From Eonycteris spelaea (taxonomy: Eukaryota; Chordata; Mammalia; Chiroptera; Pteropodidae), in assembly GCA_003508835.1 (NCBI GenBank), contig PUFA01000072.1, positions 3,074,501 to 3,138,500 on the forward strand: 64,000 nucleotides of DNA. Direction: 5' to 3'. Below, in pieces: positions 27,310 to 40,195 of this stretch. Numbering within the stretch: position 1 is the first letter of the stretch; each line of letters begins with the position of its first letter. The position numbers were made by a program, and so were the translations under genes. The notes under the pieces were generated by a model, which did no database searches, was not told where the DNA came from, and saw only the letters and a list, made by a program, of their open reading frames with translations.

Positions 27310-29170
27310 ACTCATGTCACAGTCCCCAGGACGGACCATATGCTGGGCCACAAAACAATTTTCAATACATTTTAAAAGGATTAAAACTACACAAAATGTG
27401 TTTTTTAATTCCAAGGATAAAATATACCAGAATAAGAAACCTGGGAAGTCTCCACATATTTGGAAAGTAAATAACACTCTTATAAATAACTCTTTGGATC
27501 AAAGAAGATATAAGGAATATGGCATATCAACATTTATGGAATGCAGCTAAAGCAGTACTTAGAGAAATGTTCATAGCTTTAAATATCTATATCGAAAAAG
27601 TTCTCAAATCAGTAACCTAGACTTCATCTTAAGAAACCAGAAAAAGAAAAGCAAACAGAAGAAAGGAAATAGTATTTTTATATGTTGGCAGAAAGCAAAG
27701 AAGTAAAAACAAAAATAGAGAAAATCACTGAAGCCAAAAATTGGTTTTATGAAAAGATACACAGAGTTGATAAATCTTTAGCTTAACTGTCATTCAAAAG
27801 TTAGGAATGAAAGAAGAGAGGGTCCCACTATCGATCCTAAAGAAGATGGAAGAATCATTAAGTGGTATTTTAAAAGCTTTATGCCAACAAATTACACAGC
27901 TTATATGAAATGGACAAATTCCTAGAAAGATGCAAATTACCAAGGCTGTCTCAAGAAGAGGTAAAAAAAAATCTGAATTGCCCTATAATCAATAAGGATA
28001 TTTAATTAGCAATTAAAATCTCCTCACAAAGAAATGCCTAGAATCACATGGCTTTACTGGTACATTGCATCAGTTATTAAAGAAAAGTTAATTTTAGTTT
28101 TTTGAAAACTTTCAGAAACTTAGGGGGAAGGAACACTTCGCAGTTCATTCAGTAAGGCCAGTATTACGCTAATATTAAGGCCAAAGACACCGCAAGAAAA
28201 CAGAGTAACATCTGTAGGTAGAGACAAAACTCATGATGATATTTTAGTAAACCGAATTCAGTATCATATAAAAGTGATTATGCACCATAACCAAGTAGGG
28301 TTTATCCCAGAAATCCTAGGTAGTTTTAACATTTGAAAACAAATTAACATCATACAGCATATTAACAGAATAAAGGACAAAACTCATGTGATCATTTCTC
28401 TAGAGACAGAAGCAGCATTTGAAAAGTTCAACATCATCATGATTTTGAAAAAACTTGGTAAATTAGGACTAAAAGTGAACTTACTCAACATTAGCTAATA
28501 AGGACATTAGTAAAAACCCTACAGCTAATATACTTAAAGTTGAAAGACTTAATGTTTTTCTCCTAAGAACAAGAATAAGATGTGTGTGTGTCTGCTACCT
28601 CCATTATCGATTATTGATTGGAGATTCTAGCCAGAGCACTAAGGCCAAAAAAAAAGATTGGAAAGGAAGAAGTACAAATATCTTCTGATGATGTGATCCT
28701 GTATGGTCAAAATCCATAAAAGAAATACTAAAACTAATTAATGATTTAAACATATTTGCAGAATACAAGGTTAATATGCAAAATTCAGCCATACTTCTCT
28801 ATATTAGCAATGAAATAATCTGAAAATGAAATTAAGAAAATTCACAATAGCATCAAAAAGAATAAAATATTTACAAATATTGCTGAAATTTTGAAAGACC
28901 TAAATAAATGTGAGCTATTCTGTGTTCATGGGTTGAAAAACTCAGTATTATCTGATGACATTCTCCACAAATTGATGTTTGTATTCAATGCAATCGCTCT
29001 CAAAAGGCCAATACCTTTTCTGTAGAAATTGACAATAAGAAATGTTTATTTTCACTGGTAAATTTTATAAAAGCAAATAGCAACAAACTATTTTCCAACT
29101 AATAAGTATGTAGAAATCCAAGAAGGTCTGAGGAAATAGGCAATGACGTATTTTTTGGCAGAAGGGTGGT
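27310..29170 (+). mobile_element. L1 ORF2 fragment, sense, 1.86 kb
   Basis: It begins with ATATGCTGGGCCACAAAACA and runs through CTTTGGATCAAAGAAGATAT, AAATTGGTTTTATGAAAAG and CACCATAACCAAGTAGGGTT (the reverse transcriptase region near 28283) to TATTGCTGAAATTTTGAAAG and beyond. Many frameshifts and stops. The longest open piece is 78 codons at 27314-27550. Confidence 0.88.
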
Positions 29171-32100
29171 TATAATTTTTATAAAGGGTTGGTTTAACAT
29201 TGTTTTATTGTTTACCGCTTCTGCTTGTAGGACTTTATTTGTCAGGAGTACTGAGTGTGGAAGATGTACATTTGAAGATATTTATTCTGATGTTATTTAT
29301 TAATAGTGAAAAATTACAAAATATACGTCAGAAGAGTTGGAGAGAAAGTAGAAATTCATAAGAAAAATTTAAGATAACAAAAGTCTCAGAGTTGTATGGC
29401 AGAACTGAAAGCCCTATAAATAATATCATCTCAGAAACTATTAACTTAAGAACCCGTCTCGGCCACAAAATGAGACTGCCAGAAAAATAAGGAAAACAGG
29501 GAGGAAAGATAGTGTTTGTGGAAGTGATTCTGGAATGGTCCCTTAATTGGGCCACGTGCATGGCTTTGCCTGTTCTCTTTTGTGCCCGGGTCCTGGTCTG
29601 TCTTCATCTTCCTTCTCCTTCCAGCGGGAGCCCTGCCAGACCCGCTTGACTCCTCTACTTCTTTGTCTATAAGGGTTCATGTATTTTAGGTATTCTAGGG
29701 CTCTAGGTGTCTGTCATGCCTCTATGGACTGGTTAAATGATCCAGTGAAAAAACTTCCTTGGTGCGTGCCTCTGGGGTTCCCCTTTGTCACTCCACAAAC
29801 CCTACACCTGTGTCCTGTCATTGTGAGCAGCCCTCACCAGGCCTGATCTGTGCAGCGAGGCTGGATTCAGACTCCTTGACAAATATTAGTGATGGCCACC
29901 GATGGGCGGAAAAACCTTTTGATTGTCTCCTGATGAAGAAATGTTCTTCAGTGGTTTCAGTCATAAATAGTTTTACAAGTGCAGTTGAGTTTCTGAAATA
30001 GAAAAAATACTTTTTGTGTGAGCATAATAATAAGGAACCTCATTTATAATGGACTTCTTATAGTTAAGCTCACTCATAAATAATTCTTACAGGGCAAATT
30101 TTAACTAACATTGAATAAAATATGTATGTCAAAACATGGTAAATTAGAAGCCTTCATTCCAGATTGTCAGTTGGTTAAAAAGTGATATCACTTAAATTCT
30201 AGAAGAAAATCAGTCAGCAGATTGATTATTTAGAGAATCATCATGTTTTCAACTTTTTCCATTTTCTGTGTTATTTTCTGTTGTTGCTTTGAACTGCTCT
30301 TTTCTCTTCTTCCTAAAATCTTCTGTGTAAAAGCCAGCAGTGCTCAGGGCATCTTTTTCCATTTGGAAACTGCTGCAGACAGCAGACAATGGGATTTGAA
30401 TTAAAAAATAAAAGCTTTGAGTTTGTTTTTGAAAGTGAATTGCTATTTCAGAAACGAGGCCCATGAGAGAAAATGGAACAGACTTAAACTTTAAAAACAT
30501 TGCTTCACACTGTTTCTTTCACTTTGAAGAACTGTTTTACCTTGTTTAAGATTGCTTAAATAACTTAATTTTTACTCCAGTGGTGAAATCCACTATAAGT
30601 GTTAGCTGACAGCAATTAGTTGTATAAATTATACATATTTTAATTATGAAAATTTAATACTCTGTAGAATGATTTCCATATATATGTATGTAATTATATT
30701 TTTTAAAGGAATGGTGTTTTGTATTTGCATACAAACAAATTTCATCTGTGAAACAAACAAATGACTGAAAAAGACAGTTATGTTTTTCGAAGTATTGGCA
30801 GCAATTCTAAAGTGAAACTTTTTAATCTTGTAAACTGACTGCATGCATGTCAGCTAACTTATTTCTCCTGGGGACTCCACTAGCCACTTGATTTTTGTAG
30901 TTAATTTTTCTCTTCTTGAAAATACATCCTCATTAAATGGCATTTGCTGCTATGTAGCTGGCTTTAAATCCTGTTCCTTTTTCCTTGCAATCATCAGCTA
31001 CATGACATTAGCGTTATCCTTGGAAAACCCACTGGCTTGCCATGAAAACAGAATCCTAAAACATTGCTTGTTGACTGGTGAGATTTCTTTTGGCTCCTAG
31101 GACACTTGAAACTGGTTAGCAGTTTCTTACATTCTTAGAGATGATATGTTTAGTTCATCACCCTGTGATTGCTGTTGAATGAATAAAAAAATTCTCAAGT
31201 TACAAGAAAAGAAGAGTGCCATCTGGATAGATTTGTGCCATTCAGTGTAGACGGATAACAAGCAGACTTAAAGAAGGAAAGAATCATACAAACGATTCAC
31301 TGTGGCTTACGCCTTTGTCCTCTTGTCCCTTAAGGGTCATGCTAGCTCATGCACTTTTCAGTGTTTTTTTTTTAAGGCCAGTTTTAAGGTAATAAAAGAT
31401 TTAATACAAATAGAAGCGTTTTCTCTCAGTTAGTTTTTGATGATAATGGAGAAATCTCTCTACCCTTTTAACATTTTGGAATTTTGTCTTTAATTGAGAT
31501 TAAATAGCAGAGGTGAACTTTCAGAATTATATTTAAATGTTTCAATAGAGGCTATTGTGATAATCAGTTCCAAATGACAACAAAGAATATGTATAAATAT
31601 TTGACTTTGAAAAACAAAATTAAAGAAACCTGTAAAAAAACCCCAAAATAATTAAATTTTAACTTTTATCCTTAAATGCTTAATAGAGTAGTAATTGAAA
31701 CTTTTTTCCTAATAATATTCATCAGTGACTGATGTCTTTTGCAGAAGAAAAATAAGTCAAAAAGTAAAGATCTATGAGAATATTGGACTAGAAAATGTTA
31801 TTTTTTCTATATTTTGCTGATTTGAAGTTATCAGTTGTGAAAATAGTAATGTTATTATTTTTTAATACCTCAGTTGTTTTTAATAACTGGCCGAGGATTT
31901 AACAGACTTGACTTCTTATTCTTTTCATTTATAAAAAATTTATGAATACATGCTCTATACCAGCCTTTGTTGAAGATTTGGAATTTAGAGATTAAGACAT
32001 GTTTGTGGCTTATCTGATAGACCAATGCATAAAAGTGTATAATTGTAATATATAGTATAACTAGTAGAATAAATAGGTCATTAAGAGAACACAGAGGAAG

Positions 32101-32269
32101 GGCATCTAAGGTACCCCAGTGAGTTATGCATTTGTTTGCAATTATGTGTAACTATGTGTAACTATGAATTTCTCAAATGTTTACTTGTTAAAATGTTATT
32201 GGTAATGAATTTAGCAAGGTCACTAAACATTAGATCTGATATGTAATTCATTTTCTTTCTATATATCAG
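29171..32269. other. Intron, unique-looking
   Basis: AT-rich, with a GC-richer patch at 29540-29900. No repeat family, exon or RNA gene could be supported over 3.1 kb. Confidence 0.45.
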
Positions 32270-33050
32270 CAATTAGCAAATAAAAGTAAACTTTGAAAAA
32301 GATGCCATAGTACCAGAAAGCTTTGCTTAACTAAGAATAAATCTAAGAAAATGTGTAAGCCCTCTGTTTCAGAAACTAAAACATGTTATTGAGAGAAACC
32401 AAAGAATGCCTAAATAAATGGAGGGAGTTATCATGTGTAGATTATAAAAATGTCACTCCCCAAATTAATCTATAGAGTCAACACAGTTCTAAAAATCAAA
32501 AGGCAGTGCTCTTTGGGAGGGAGCGAGGGAAACTGACAAGCTGATTCTAAAATGTATAAGAAAATACAAAGAGCTAAGAACGGCTATGGCAATCTGGGAG
32601 AAGAACATGACTGCAGAATATTTATTAGCACATGCTGAGACTGATATTAAGCTATTGTAATTAATATGGTGTGGTTTTGGTACAAGGGTAACCAGTGTTA
32701 CAGAAGAAAGAGACCTAAATACACACACATATATGATCGATCTGATTTCTGTCCAAGGAGGTATTGCAATGCAGCAGGGAAAAGATGATCATTTTAATAA
32801 ATGTGGCTGTGTCAATCAGATAGCCATATGGAAAAAACAGAATCTTGCGCTGTATCTTACCCCACTCACAAAATGAATTCTAGTGTTGTGGATATACAGT
32901 GATAGCTAAAATAATAAAGTGTCAGAAGAAAACATAAGAGCAATTTTGATACTCGAAACTACTAGGCAAAAATTTTCTAACAAAAAGGAAACAAAAAGGC
33001 ATAAAACCCAAAATATCGTTAAATTTAACAGATGTCTGTCTTATAAATTA
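32270..33050 (+). mobile_element. L1 ORF2 3' portion, sense
   Basis: Signatures: CCCCAAATTAATCTATAGAG, ATTCTAAAATGTATAAGAAA, TGGTGTGGTTTTGGTACAAG and TCTTACCCCACTCACAAAAT, in ORF2 order. Frames are broken. Confidence 0.85.
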
Positions 33051-33166
33051 ATGATGATCTGTCACAAAAGATGGATATAATGTATAACTATAATCAATTA
33101 ATTTGTTAATTGATTTTCCCTGTTAAGGGTATTTGTTCTTAGTCTTCAGCCAGACACAGAAATAAT

Positions 33167-33283
33167 TATCTATCTGCCTGCCTCTATCTATCCTCTCTCT
33201 CTCTCTTTCTCCCTTTTTCCCTCTCTCTAATCTACCTACCTACCTACCTACCTATCCATCCATCCATCTATCTATATCTATCT
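33167..33283. repeat. Compound tetranucleotide microsatellite
   Basis: Consecutive tracts of TATC, CTGC, (CT)n, (CTAC)n, (CATC)n and (TATC)n. The CTAC and CATC parts are nearly perfect and likely to vary in length between individuals. Confidence 0.95.
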
Positions 33284-34879
33284 TATATTTGAAAATATTT
33301 GAAGGACAATTTCTTATATTATCTAAATATATGTCAAATGCAAAAATATATTTTGAATCGTGTATTTCTATACAATCGTGTACTTGTATAATATGAATTG
33401 TACATGTCAAATTACTCAGAGTGTAATAACAGAAGAGGACTTTAGTAGAGAAAGAGCAGTAACTTATTCTGACCATATTCAACAAAGACTGCCAGATGTT
33501 GGTCCGTTGTCCATCCCTCCTTTCTTACTAATGGAGCCCTGATTTTATTTAGGGTGACGTTAGACGCAGTTTTAAGACTGCAGTCTCTTACCTTGCAGAT
33601 GGAGCTTGCCTTTTAATGTAGTTCCAGTGAATGAGATGCAAACAGCATCATTAATTTGCTATTGACAGGAACTTGCAGGAAAGCCTCTTGAAAGGGTGTT
33701 TGACTAAGCTAATATGGACCCTTGGCCCTTATCCCCTTACTCTTTACCCTTTGCCCTTTCCTTCCCAGATGTTCAGAGTTGCAGAAGCCATTTTACAACC
33801 ATTATGGGAAGGTTGAATTGCAGAGACCTTAACCCTGACATCTTTGAACTGTCAGTGTAGCAGCCTATTTCTGAATTTTTTGTTACATGGGAAAAACATA
33901 AAGGGCCTGTGTTGTTTAAGCTAGGGACACTTGGGTTTTCTCTTACGTGTAGCTAAAGTAATGCCTGAGGCACAATAGAAGGGAAATTTGCGGCCTTTTT
34001 TTTTTTTTTAACCTCTCTTTATTACTGCTTTAAACACTAACCATTTGCAGAAATATAGCCAAACCCTTTTCTGCTCCTAATTTGACCACAAGTTTTACTC
34101 TTAGGTTTTTTGGAAGCCAGAGTTATACAGTGAAGGAGGGTTAAAAAAAGAAGTTGAAGTTGAATGGAATATGGAATGATGTGTGATGAAGCAGAATCTT
34201 TTGTATCTATGGCAACTGAGAACTCAGTGTTTCTATACAAACCAAGCATTTAACAAGACTTGTTTTTCAATTTTTTTTGTTGTTATTAAGTTGTGGAAGA
34301 AGAATGGAATGGGGTCTCGCATTTTCTGTCAGTATAATCTAAAATAATATGTATTTCATTATCTTATAATACCAGTTATTATTTACTTGGATTTTTCTTA
34401 ATGTTTAGTATAAAAGGTCTTTTTTAATTTGTTTTTTATTTTGATTATAGAAAATAATTCTATTTTTTGATAGATATTCTGTTTTTATACACTGAGTACA
34501 TAAAGCTCGTAATTTTTATTTTAAATGTTTTAATATTGGAAATATTTAAATGTTATTTATTTTTAATATTCAATCAGTGCTTAAGTAAAATAAGAACCAA
34601 AAATGAGTTTCATATGAAGATCTCTCTTAAGACCACTATGCAAACCAGGTCTTCCCTCCTTGGTTTATCTTCCATTTTTCTTTCCCTTTTGCTTTTGCCT
34701 GCCCTTCCATTCAGTGCTTTCAGAATTGACTACATATTGATCCTGCATACCCAGGCAATTAATTAATAATTAAGATACAAAAGAAAGAATTATGTTATAG
34801 TTCCTTTTATTTGGGAGCTCATCATTTAGATAAAACTCAAATATTTGAAACACTTCCATACTTTAGAGAAAAAATGTGC
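33284..34879. other. Intron without recognised element
   Basis: A T-run lies at about 33998-34010. Otherwise AT-rich unique sequence. Confidence 0.45.
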
Positions 34880-35340
34880 TAGAAAAATAAAGATGTCAAG
34901 TCGTGGAGTGTAGAGAGAAGGAGGACATTTATGTCAGTTGGTGGGATTAAAGGACACCTCAGATAGGAGAGGAGACTTGAGCCAGCCTCGAAGATTGATG
35001 GTGTGGAGGCGGAAAACATGATGGGACTTTCTCGGTGGTGAAGAGCAGAAGGCTAAAGAATCGAGAGCAGCCGTACCTGTCTTGCAAATGCCGAAGATAC
35101 TGGAGTAGAGGGAGTGTCGGTTGCCGAGGACAAATAAGGAGTCTTCTGCTTGAGGTTTAATGCGAGAAGCATTGAAGGAGAGAGAGCCTTGAAACCCACA
35201 TCGAGTTAGAGACCAAAGAAAACACAGTGGGCTTGACTGTGCTTCCTTTAATGATTTCTTAGTAAATTTATTCTTGACTACAGTGCTGATGAGCTTAGGG
35301 ATCAGTAATCTTAGAGCTCTGATCATTGGATTTAGAAGCT
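34880..35340 (-). mobile_element. Possible L2 relic, antisense
   Basis: GGACACCTCAGATAGGAGAG followed by GACTTGAGCCAGCCTCGAAG resembles the antisense L2 RT-coding region seen more clearly at 60.5 kb. Weak match. Confidence 0.35.
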
Positions 35341-36174
35341 GATGACTCATCGGGGTTGTGATCCTTGGTATTTACAAAGAAATACTTCGGTGTTAAATAT
35401 AATGCCATATTCTAGATACTTCAGTGTAAAGACTGAAAGGTATTGTTAGGTAGTGGTTAGTGGGGGGAGGGCGGTGATATGCATTTTGTTTTTATCCATT
35501 GAAACAGGCTGCTTTTCACTGGACATTATTACTCCTAGAACCTTAAAGTTTAATCGTGCCGAATAAATGCATTTGCAGGATATTTTAAAATGCAACATGA
35601 AAATTGTGAAGGAAGCATTTTCATGGTTCATTTCCTTTATATATTCATCTTTTATCTAATCTTAGCACTTAACAAAAGGTAACCCAAAAGAGAATATTGT
35701 ATACAAGTTGGAAAGGACTATCTCAGGATATCAGTGAAGCAGAATAATAAGTAATAAAAAGTAGCCAGGGATGGAATGGTTGTCACATTAACTGACAGTT
35801 GCCTCAGAAAAATACTATTTCCCAGAATTAAGCCAGGAGTAAAAAGCCAAATGAAGTACCACACATCTTTGAATAAAAGGTGCCATTTTCATGCTACTGA
35901 TATGGAGAACTTTTTCGTTATTATATGTAAGAATATCTCTCCCTGTCACATCAGAAGAGCATGTCACATGACAAGAGGAGCAAGGACAATAACAAATTTT
36001 CTAAGTGATACTAACTTTCAATACTAATACTAATACAATACTAATTTTCTAAGTGATAGAAAACATTAGATTCAATATTCTATTTTGTTGTAAAGAATCT
36101 GGAACTATGAAATGTTGAAAGCTTTCATTCAGCAAATTTCAAACCAAGTTGGGTACACTGTCTTTTTTTAAAAA
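35341..36174. other. Intron with a short local duplication
   Basis: TTTTCTAAGTGATA occurs twice (about 35997 and 36043), separated by ACTAATA-type repeats. Nothing else was recognised. Confidence 0.5.
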
Positions 36175-36650
36175 AATTTCATTTGATTAGTATTTATTGA
36201 GTCTACATGAGCCAGGCTGTGCACTAAATGGTTGGGGTGCATGAACGAACATGGTACATTCCAGTGGGGAGACATTAAAAACACCGCTCGTGAGCAAGTT
36301 ACTTGTGTGGTGACCTGGGGGTGACGTGTCCTGTGGTAAAAGGAATAGCAGAGCAAGGGACGGGAGACCAGCAGGGCTGGGGTTGGGCTGCGATGTAAAA
36401 CAGGGTGGGCGGGGGGGCGCAATGCTACGGTGACACTTAAGCCAAACTTTAAGACTTTGAGAGAGAAGCCATGTGAATATCTGGAAGAAGCTTCTAGATC
36501 CCAAGGTTACAGCATTTCTGGCACGTTTTAGGCCTAGCAGGTGGGCTGGGGTGGTGGTGATGGTGGAGGTTCGGAGCAGTAGAGATAAGCTGATAACTGG
36601 GCTTGGATCATGCGGGGGCTCATAGGACATGGTACAGCCTTTGACTTTTA
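36175..36650 (-). mobile_element. L2 relic, antisense
   Basis: It starts with TATTTATTGAGTCTACATGA (antisense L2 3' tail region), then AACATGGTACATTCCAGTGG, and near the end CGGGGGCTCATAGGACATGG. Confidence 0.6.
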
Positions 36651-36654
36651 CTTT

Positions 36655-37600
36655 TTATAACAGCTTTATTGAGCTATAATCATCTACCAACAGTTTACTC
36701 ACTATATACCTGAACATTTCACCAGTTTTAATGTGTACAGGGAGTTATGCAACCATCACCACAATCATAGAAGATTTATCACCCCTAAAGGAAATGTCAT
36801 ATCTTTAAGGAGCCACACCCACCCCCACCTCCTTTCACCCTAGACACTAATCTACTTTTTGTTTTTATGGATTTGCCTGTTCCAGAAATTTAATATAAAT
36901 GGACTTGTACAATATGTGGTCTTTTTGACTGCCTTCATTCACTTAGCATGTTTTCAAGGTTCCTCTATGTCACAGCATGTAACAATGCTTCCTTCCTTTC
37001 TACGGCTGAAAGACGTTGTGGATATGCCACATTCTGTCTCTGTGTATCCATTTATTCATTGATAGACATTCGGATCATCTCCTTTTTTTCAATTGCAGAT
37101 AATGCTGCCATGAACATTCAGTGTAAGTTTTGTGTAGGTGTATATTTTCATTTCTTATTGAGGAGTGGAATTCCTGGTTCAAATGGTAACAACACTCTGT
37201 CTAACCTTTTGAGGAGCTGCTAAATTTTCTTCCAAGGCGACTGCCCCGTTTTGTATCCCACCAGCAGTGTGTGACAGTTCCAACTTCTTCACATCCTCGT
37301 CAACACTTGTCATCATCTGTCTTTTTGACAATAGCCATCCTAGTGGGGGTGAAGTGGTGTGTCATTGTTGTTTTAACTTGAAATTGCCTAATTACAGTGA
37401 TGGTACGCATGTTTTTATATACTTGTTGGTCATTTGTGTATCTTCTTTGGAGAAATGTCTTCCCAGTTCATTTGCCCTTTTAAAAATTGGGTTTAATTGC
37501 TCATTTATTATTGAGTTGTAAGAGTTCTTCATGTATTCTAGATACAAGTCCCTTATGGGATATATGGTTTGTAGATATTTTCTCCCATTCAGCACATATC
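36655..37600 (-). mobile_element. L1 3' end, antisense
   Basis: AACAGCTTTATTGAGCTATA, then ATGCAACCATCACCACAATC, CCACCAGCAGTGTGTGACAG and TATCTTCTTTGGAGAAATGT in order. It ends about 300 bp before the CEP112 exon at 37896. Confidence 0.9.
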
Positions 37601-37692
37601 AAAACCTTTTTGAATATTTAAAATTATAGTTCCCTTAGTGTTTTTATAAAATTAGAATTTAGTCAATTATACACTAATGTTTGATTTCCCTT

Positions 37693-37758
37693 AAATTATT
37701 AAAATATACCAAAATATACTGAATTATTAAATTATTAAAATATACCAAAATAGACTGA
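37693..37758. repeat. Imperfect 30-bp tandem duplication
   Basis: AAATTATTAAAATATACC and its following 12 bases recur at 37693-37722 and 37729-37758 with one mismatch and a 6-bp spacer. Confidence 0.85.
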
Positions 37759-37895
37759 AGTATCTTATTTTATCATCTTTAAATTTATTATGATTGGTGA
37801 GGTGTTTTGAAATCTGTCATTTTAGTGAATGGACAAATAAAAATGTGGGAATTTTGTTGAAAAAATTTAATATTTGATGTTTGAAAATTTTATAG

Positions 37896-38003
37896 ATGGA
37901 AAGAGTGGAAGCAGATCTAACTAGATCCAAGTCTCTTCGTGAGAAACAGTCGAAGGAGTTTTTATGGCAGCTGGAGGATGTCAAACAACGATACGAACAG
38001 CAG
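37896..38003 (+). CDS. CEP112: CEP112 internal coding exon (36 codons)
   Basis: The acceptor is TTTTATAG at 37888-37895 and the donor is CAG|gtcggt at 38004. The exon is 108 nt, phase 0 at both ends, with no stop. It begins MERVEADLTRSKSLREKQ and ends in a segment containing QRYEQQ. It is highly charged, with spaced hydrophobic residues as in a long coiled coil. A symmetric 36-codon exon could be skipped without changing frame. Codons match the remembered mammalian CEP112 with only conservative differences (for example V-K where I recall I-R before QRYEQQ). The 5' flank is AT-rich with an imperfect tandem duplication about 140 bp upstream. The 3' flank passes within 300 bp into a GC- and CpG-rich L2 relic. 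The donor has C at intron position +3, which is weaker than consensus. Confidence 0.9.
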
Positions 38004-38269
38004 GTCGGTCTTTCCTTTTGGTGATGCTGTTAATTTCTTAATGTGTGTATGATCTCTCTTTAAATATCTCTATGTCACAAAGTCTCTGCATGATGAAACT
38101 ATTGCTAAGAACGTCATTACCAATACATTTGAAGTATTTAAAATATTTGTTTCAGTAAAATCCAGAAACAGAATTTTAACTCCCCACTGGAGTGTGTTCT
38201 GAACGTTTGTCAATCTGAATGTTTAATCGAGACATTCATTGTGATTCTTGAGTTCCACCTGTCGGAGCA

Positions 38270-38810
38270 CCAGTTCGACGTCTTCATTTCTTTAAGACTA
38301 GTTTGGGGTACCTGCTGTGGGCCGGGCGCTGTTAGCGACACTGTGGCGGGGCCGTAAGTGGGACCAACGAGCCTCCTTTTCTCAAGGAGTCACATTTCGG
38401 TGGGCAGCCAGCCCTGAAATAAAAAATGAATTCAGTTCAGAGAGTGATTCGCAAAAAAAGAAAAGACCCTCGTAGATAGGCCTTGCGGGTGGAGGGTGGG
38501 AAGGGATTGCAGCACTGACAAGTGGTCGGGAGACCCCCGGGAAGCTGGGACCGCTGTGCCGAGAATCCCGAAAACCGGGGACCAGCCGGCCAAGAGGCCT
38601 CTGGAGAAGTCGTAGTCCAGGCTGGGAGAAGAGCACATCACATCAGAGAATATCACTGCAGTTGGCAGAAAACATTCGGCCATCCTGAGATGCAGCAAGG
38701 TGGGAGTGTTTCAGAACCAACGCGAAAGGCCGGCCCAGGTAGTGGAGCGAGGCGGCCCGCGGAGCATCCGGCGGGGCGGGGCGTCGGGCGGGTTTGCTCT
38801 CCGTACCCTG
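38270..38810 (-). mobile_element. L2 relic, antisense, unusually CpG-rich
   Basis: It begins with the antisense L2 tail (GGTACCTGCTGTGGGCCGGG), continues through AAGGAGTCACATTTCGGTGG and has AGAAAACATTCGGCCATCCT at the RT-coding end. High CpG density over the last 300 bp is atypical for such an old repeat. Confidence 0.55.
38510..38810. promoter_or_regulatory. CpG-island-like segment with Sp1-type GC boxes
   Basis: Roughly twenty CpGs in 300 bp. The cluster GGCGGGGCGGGGCGTCGGGC at 38771-38790 contains overlapping GC boxes. No TATA box, and no transcript evidence is possible from sequence alone. It could be an alternative intragenic promoter, or simply a GC-biased patch. Confidence 0.35.
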
Positions 38811-39719
38811 CCACTTTTTTATTAATAAAACAGTTCTATCCTGGTGATTCTTGGACTATTTAAGGTGGCTATTAATTTTAACTTGTTTAATTTCTTGCCT
38901 TGTTTCCTTAAGATCTGGAAAAATGTTGATTAGCTTAGTCGATCAATTAGGAAAATATTTCTAAGGACAATATTTGAACCATTATTCTGGAGACCTGAAT
39001 TTTTTTTTATTTCATTATTTGTAATCCTTTATTAAGAGGGTCCTACGTCAAAAACTAATTAACCTATTGATTACTGAATTTTATTCCCTCTAAGTGATAG
39101 CAATGAGTGGCTCACCTGAGTTCCATGAAAAGGAAGTCTGATCTGACATGTGACCTTACGGTGGTGGTTGTTGTTTTCATCTTAAAATGTTGGCACAAAT
39201 ACCTGAGTTTTTTTCACAAGCGTGGTGTAAAGGCAAAGTAGTTACAAAGAAAGGCAAAAGTTGGAAAATTGACCCCTCTTTATTATTTTCATCATCTAGA
39301 CTGTCCTTTGAAGGAGAGAAACATAAGAAATGAATTGAGTAAACGGCAGTGTAGAAACATCTTCAGCCTTGGTGTCAATAAAATTCAAATTAGAATGGAC
39401 AGTGTACAATTTAAAGTTGGCAAAAGTTTAGTAAAATTGATATTTTTGTATATTGCTAGTGGCATTATAAATTAATGGAACCTTTTGGGGAAGGGCGTTG
39501 GTGGTAGCTACCAAGAGCCATAAAAATTGTTTACACCCTCAGGCCCAATCATTCTTAACCTTAAAACTCAGACAAATATTTAAACAATGATGTTAATTAT
39601 TTTTTAAATGATGGAATCATGGTTGACTCTTTTTCTACACCCCCCATTTTCCATGTTGTGACAGTCTTCTTTTAATGTGACAGTCAGTTTTTTCCCTTGT
39701 TTTTTTGTTTTTATGTATT
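38811..39719. other. AT-rich intron, nothing recognised
   Basis: No exon or repeat family was supported. Confidence 0.45.
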
Positions 39720-40195
39720 TTTAAATTTTATTTAATTTTTAAACTTATTTTATTTATTGGGTGACATTGGTTAATGAAACTATATAGGTTTCATGTGTAC
39801 AGTTCAGAGTCATCTGTTGCATTGTGTGTTCACCAGTTGAAGTTAAATTTCTTCCTGTCGCCATATATTTGACCCCCTTTACCCTTATCTACCTCCTTCT
39901 CTCTCCCTCTTCCCTCCGGTAACCATGAAACTGTTGTCTGTGTCCCTGAGTCTCTGTTTGCCTTGTTTGTTTGTTGCTTTGAGTTTTATATCCCATGTGT
40001 AAGTGAAACCATATGGTTCTCAACTTTTTCTGACTGACTTATTTCACTTAGCATGATAATCTCAGTATACAGCCATGTTGTCACAAATGGCGTATTTCAT
40101 CTTTTCTTATGGCTGAGTAATAGTCCGTTGTGTAAATGTACCACAGCTTCTTTATCCAGTCATCCATTGAAGGGCACTTCAGTTGTTTCTGTGAC
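39720..40195 (-). mobile_element. L1 3' end, antisense, younger lineage-type subfamily
   Basis: TTATTGGGTGACATTGGTTA, then TAGGTTTCATGTGTACAGTT, then TATTTCACTTAGCATGATAA and GCTGAGTAATAGTCCGTTGT. This 3'-end type is one I associate with bat genomes. It appears less diverged than most L1 pieces here. Confidence 0.8.

Noticed and set aside
33167..33283. Regular array as a CRISPR-like locus
   Set aside because: Tetranucleotide microsatellite without unique spacers, in mammalian DNA.
34934..35350. 138-codon - strand frame
   Set aside because: Overlaps a probable L2 relic, with no features of a host gene.
36187..36630. 147-codon - strand frame
   Set aside because: Coincides with the antisense L2 relic. 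The sense strand of L2 keeps remnants of an open frame.
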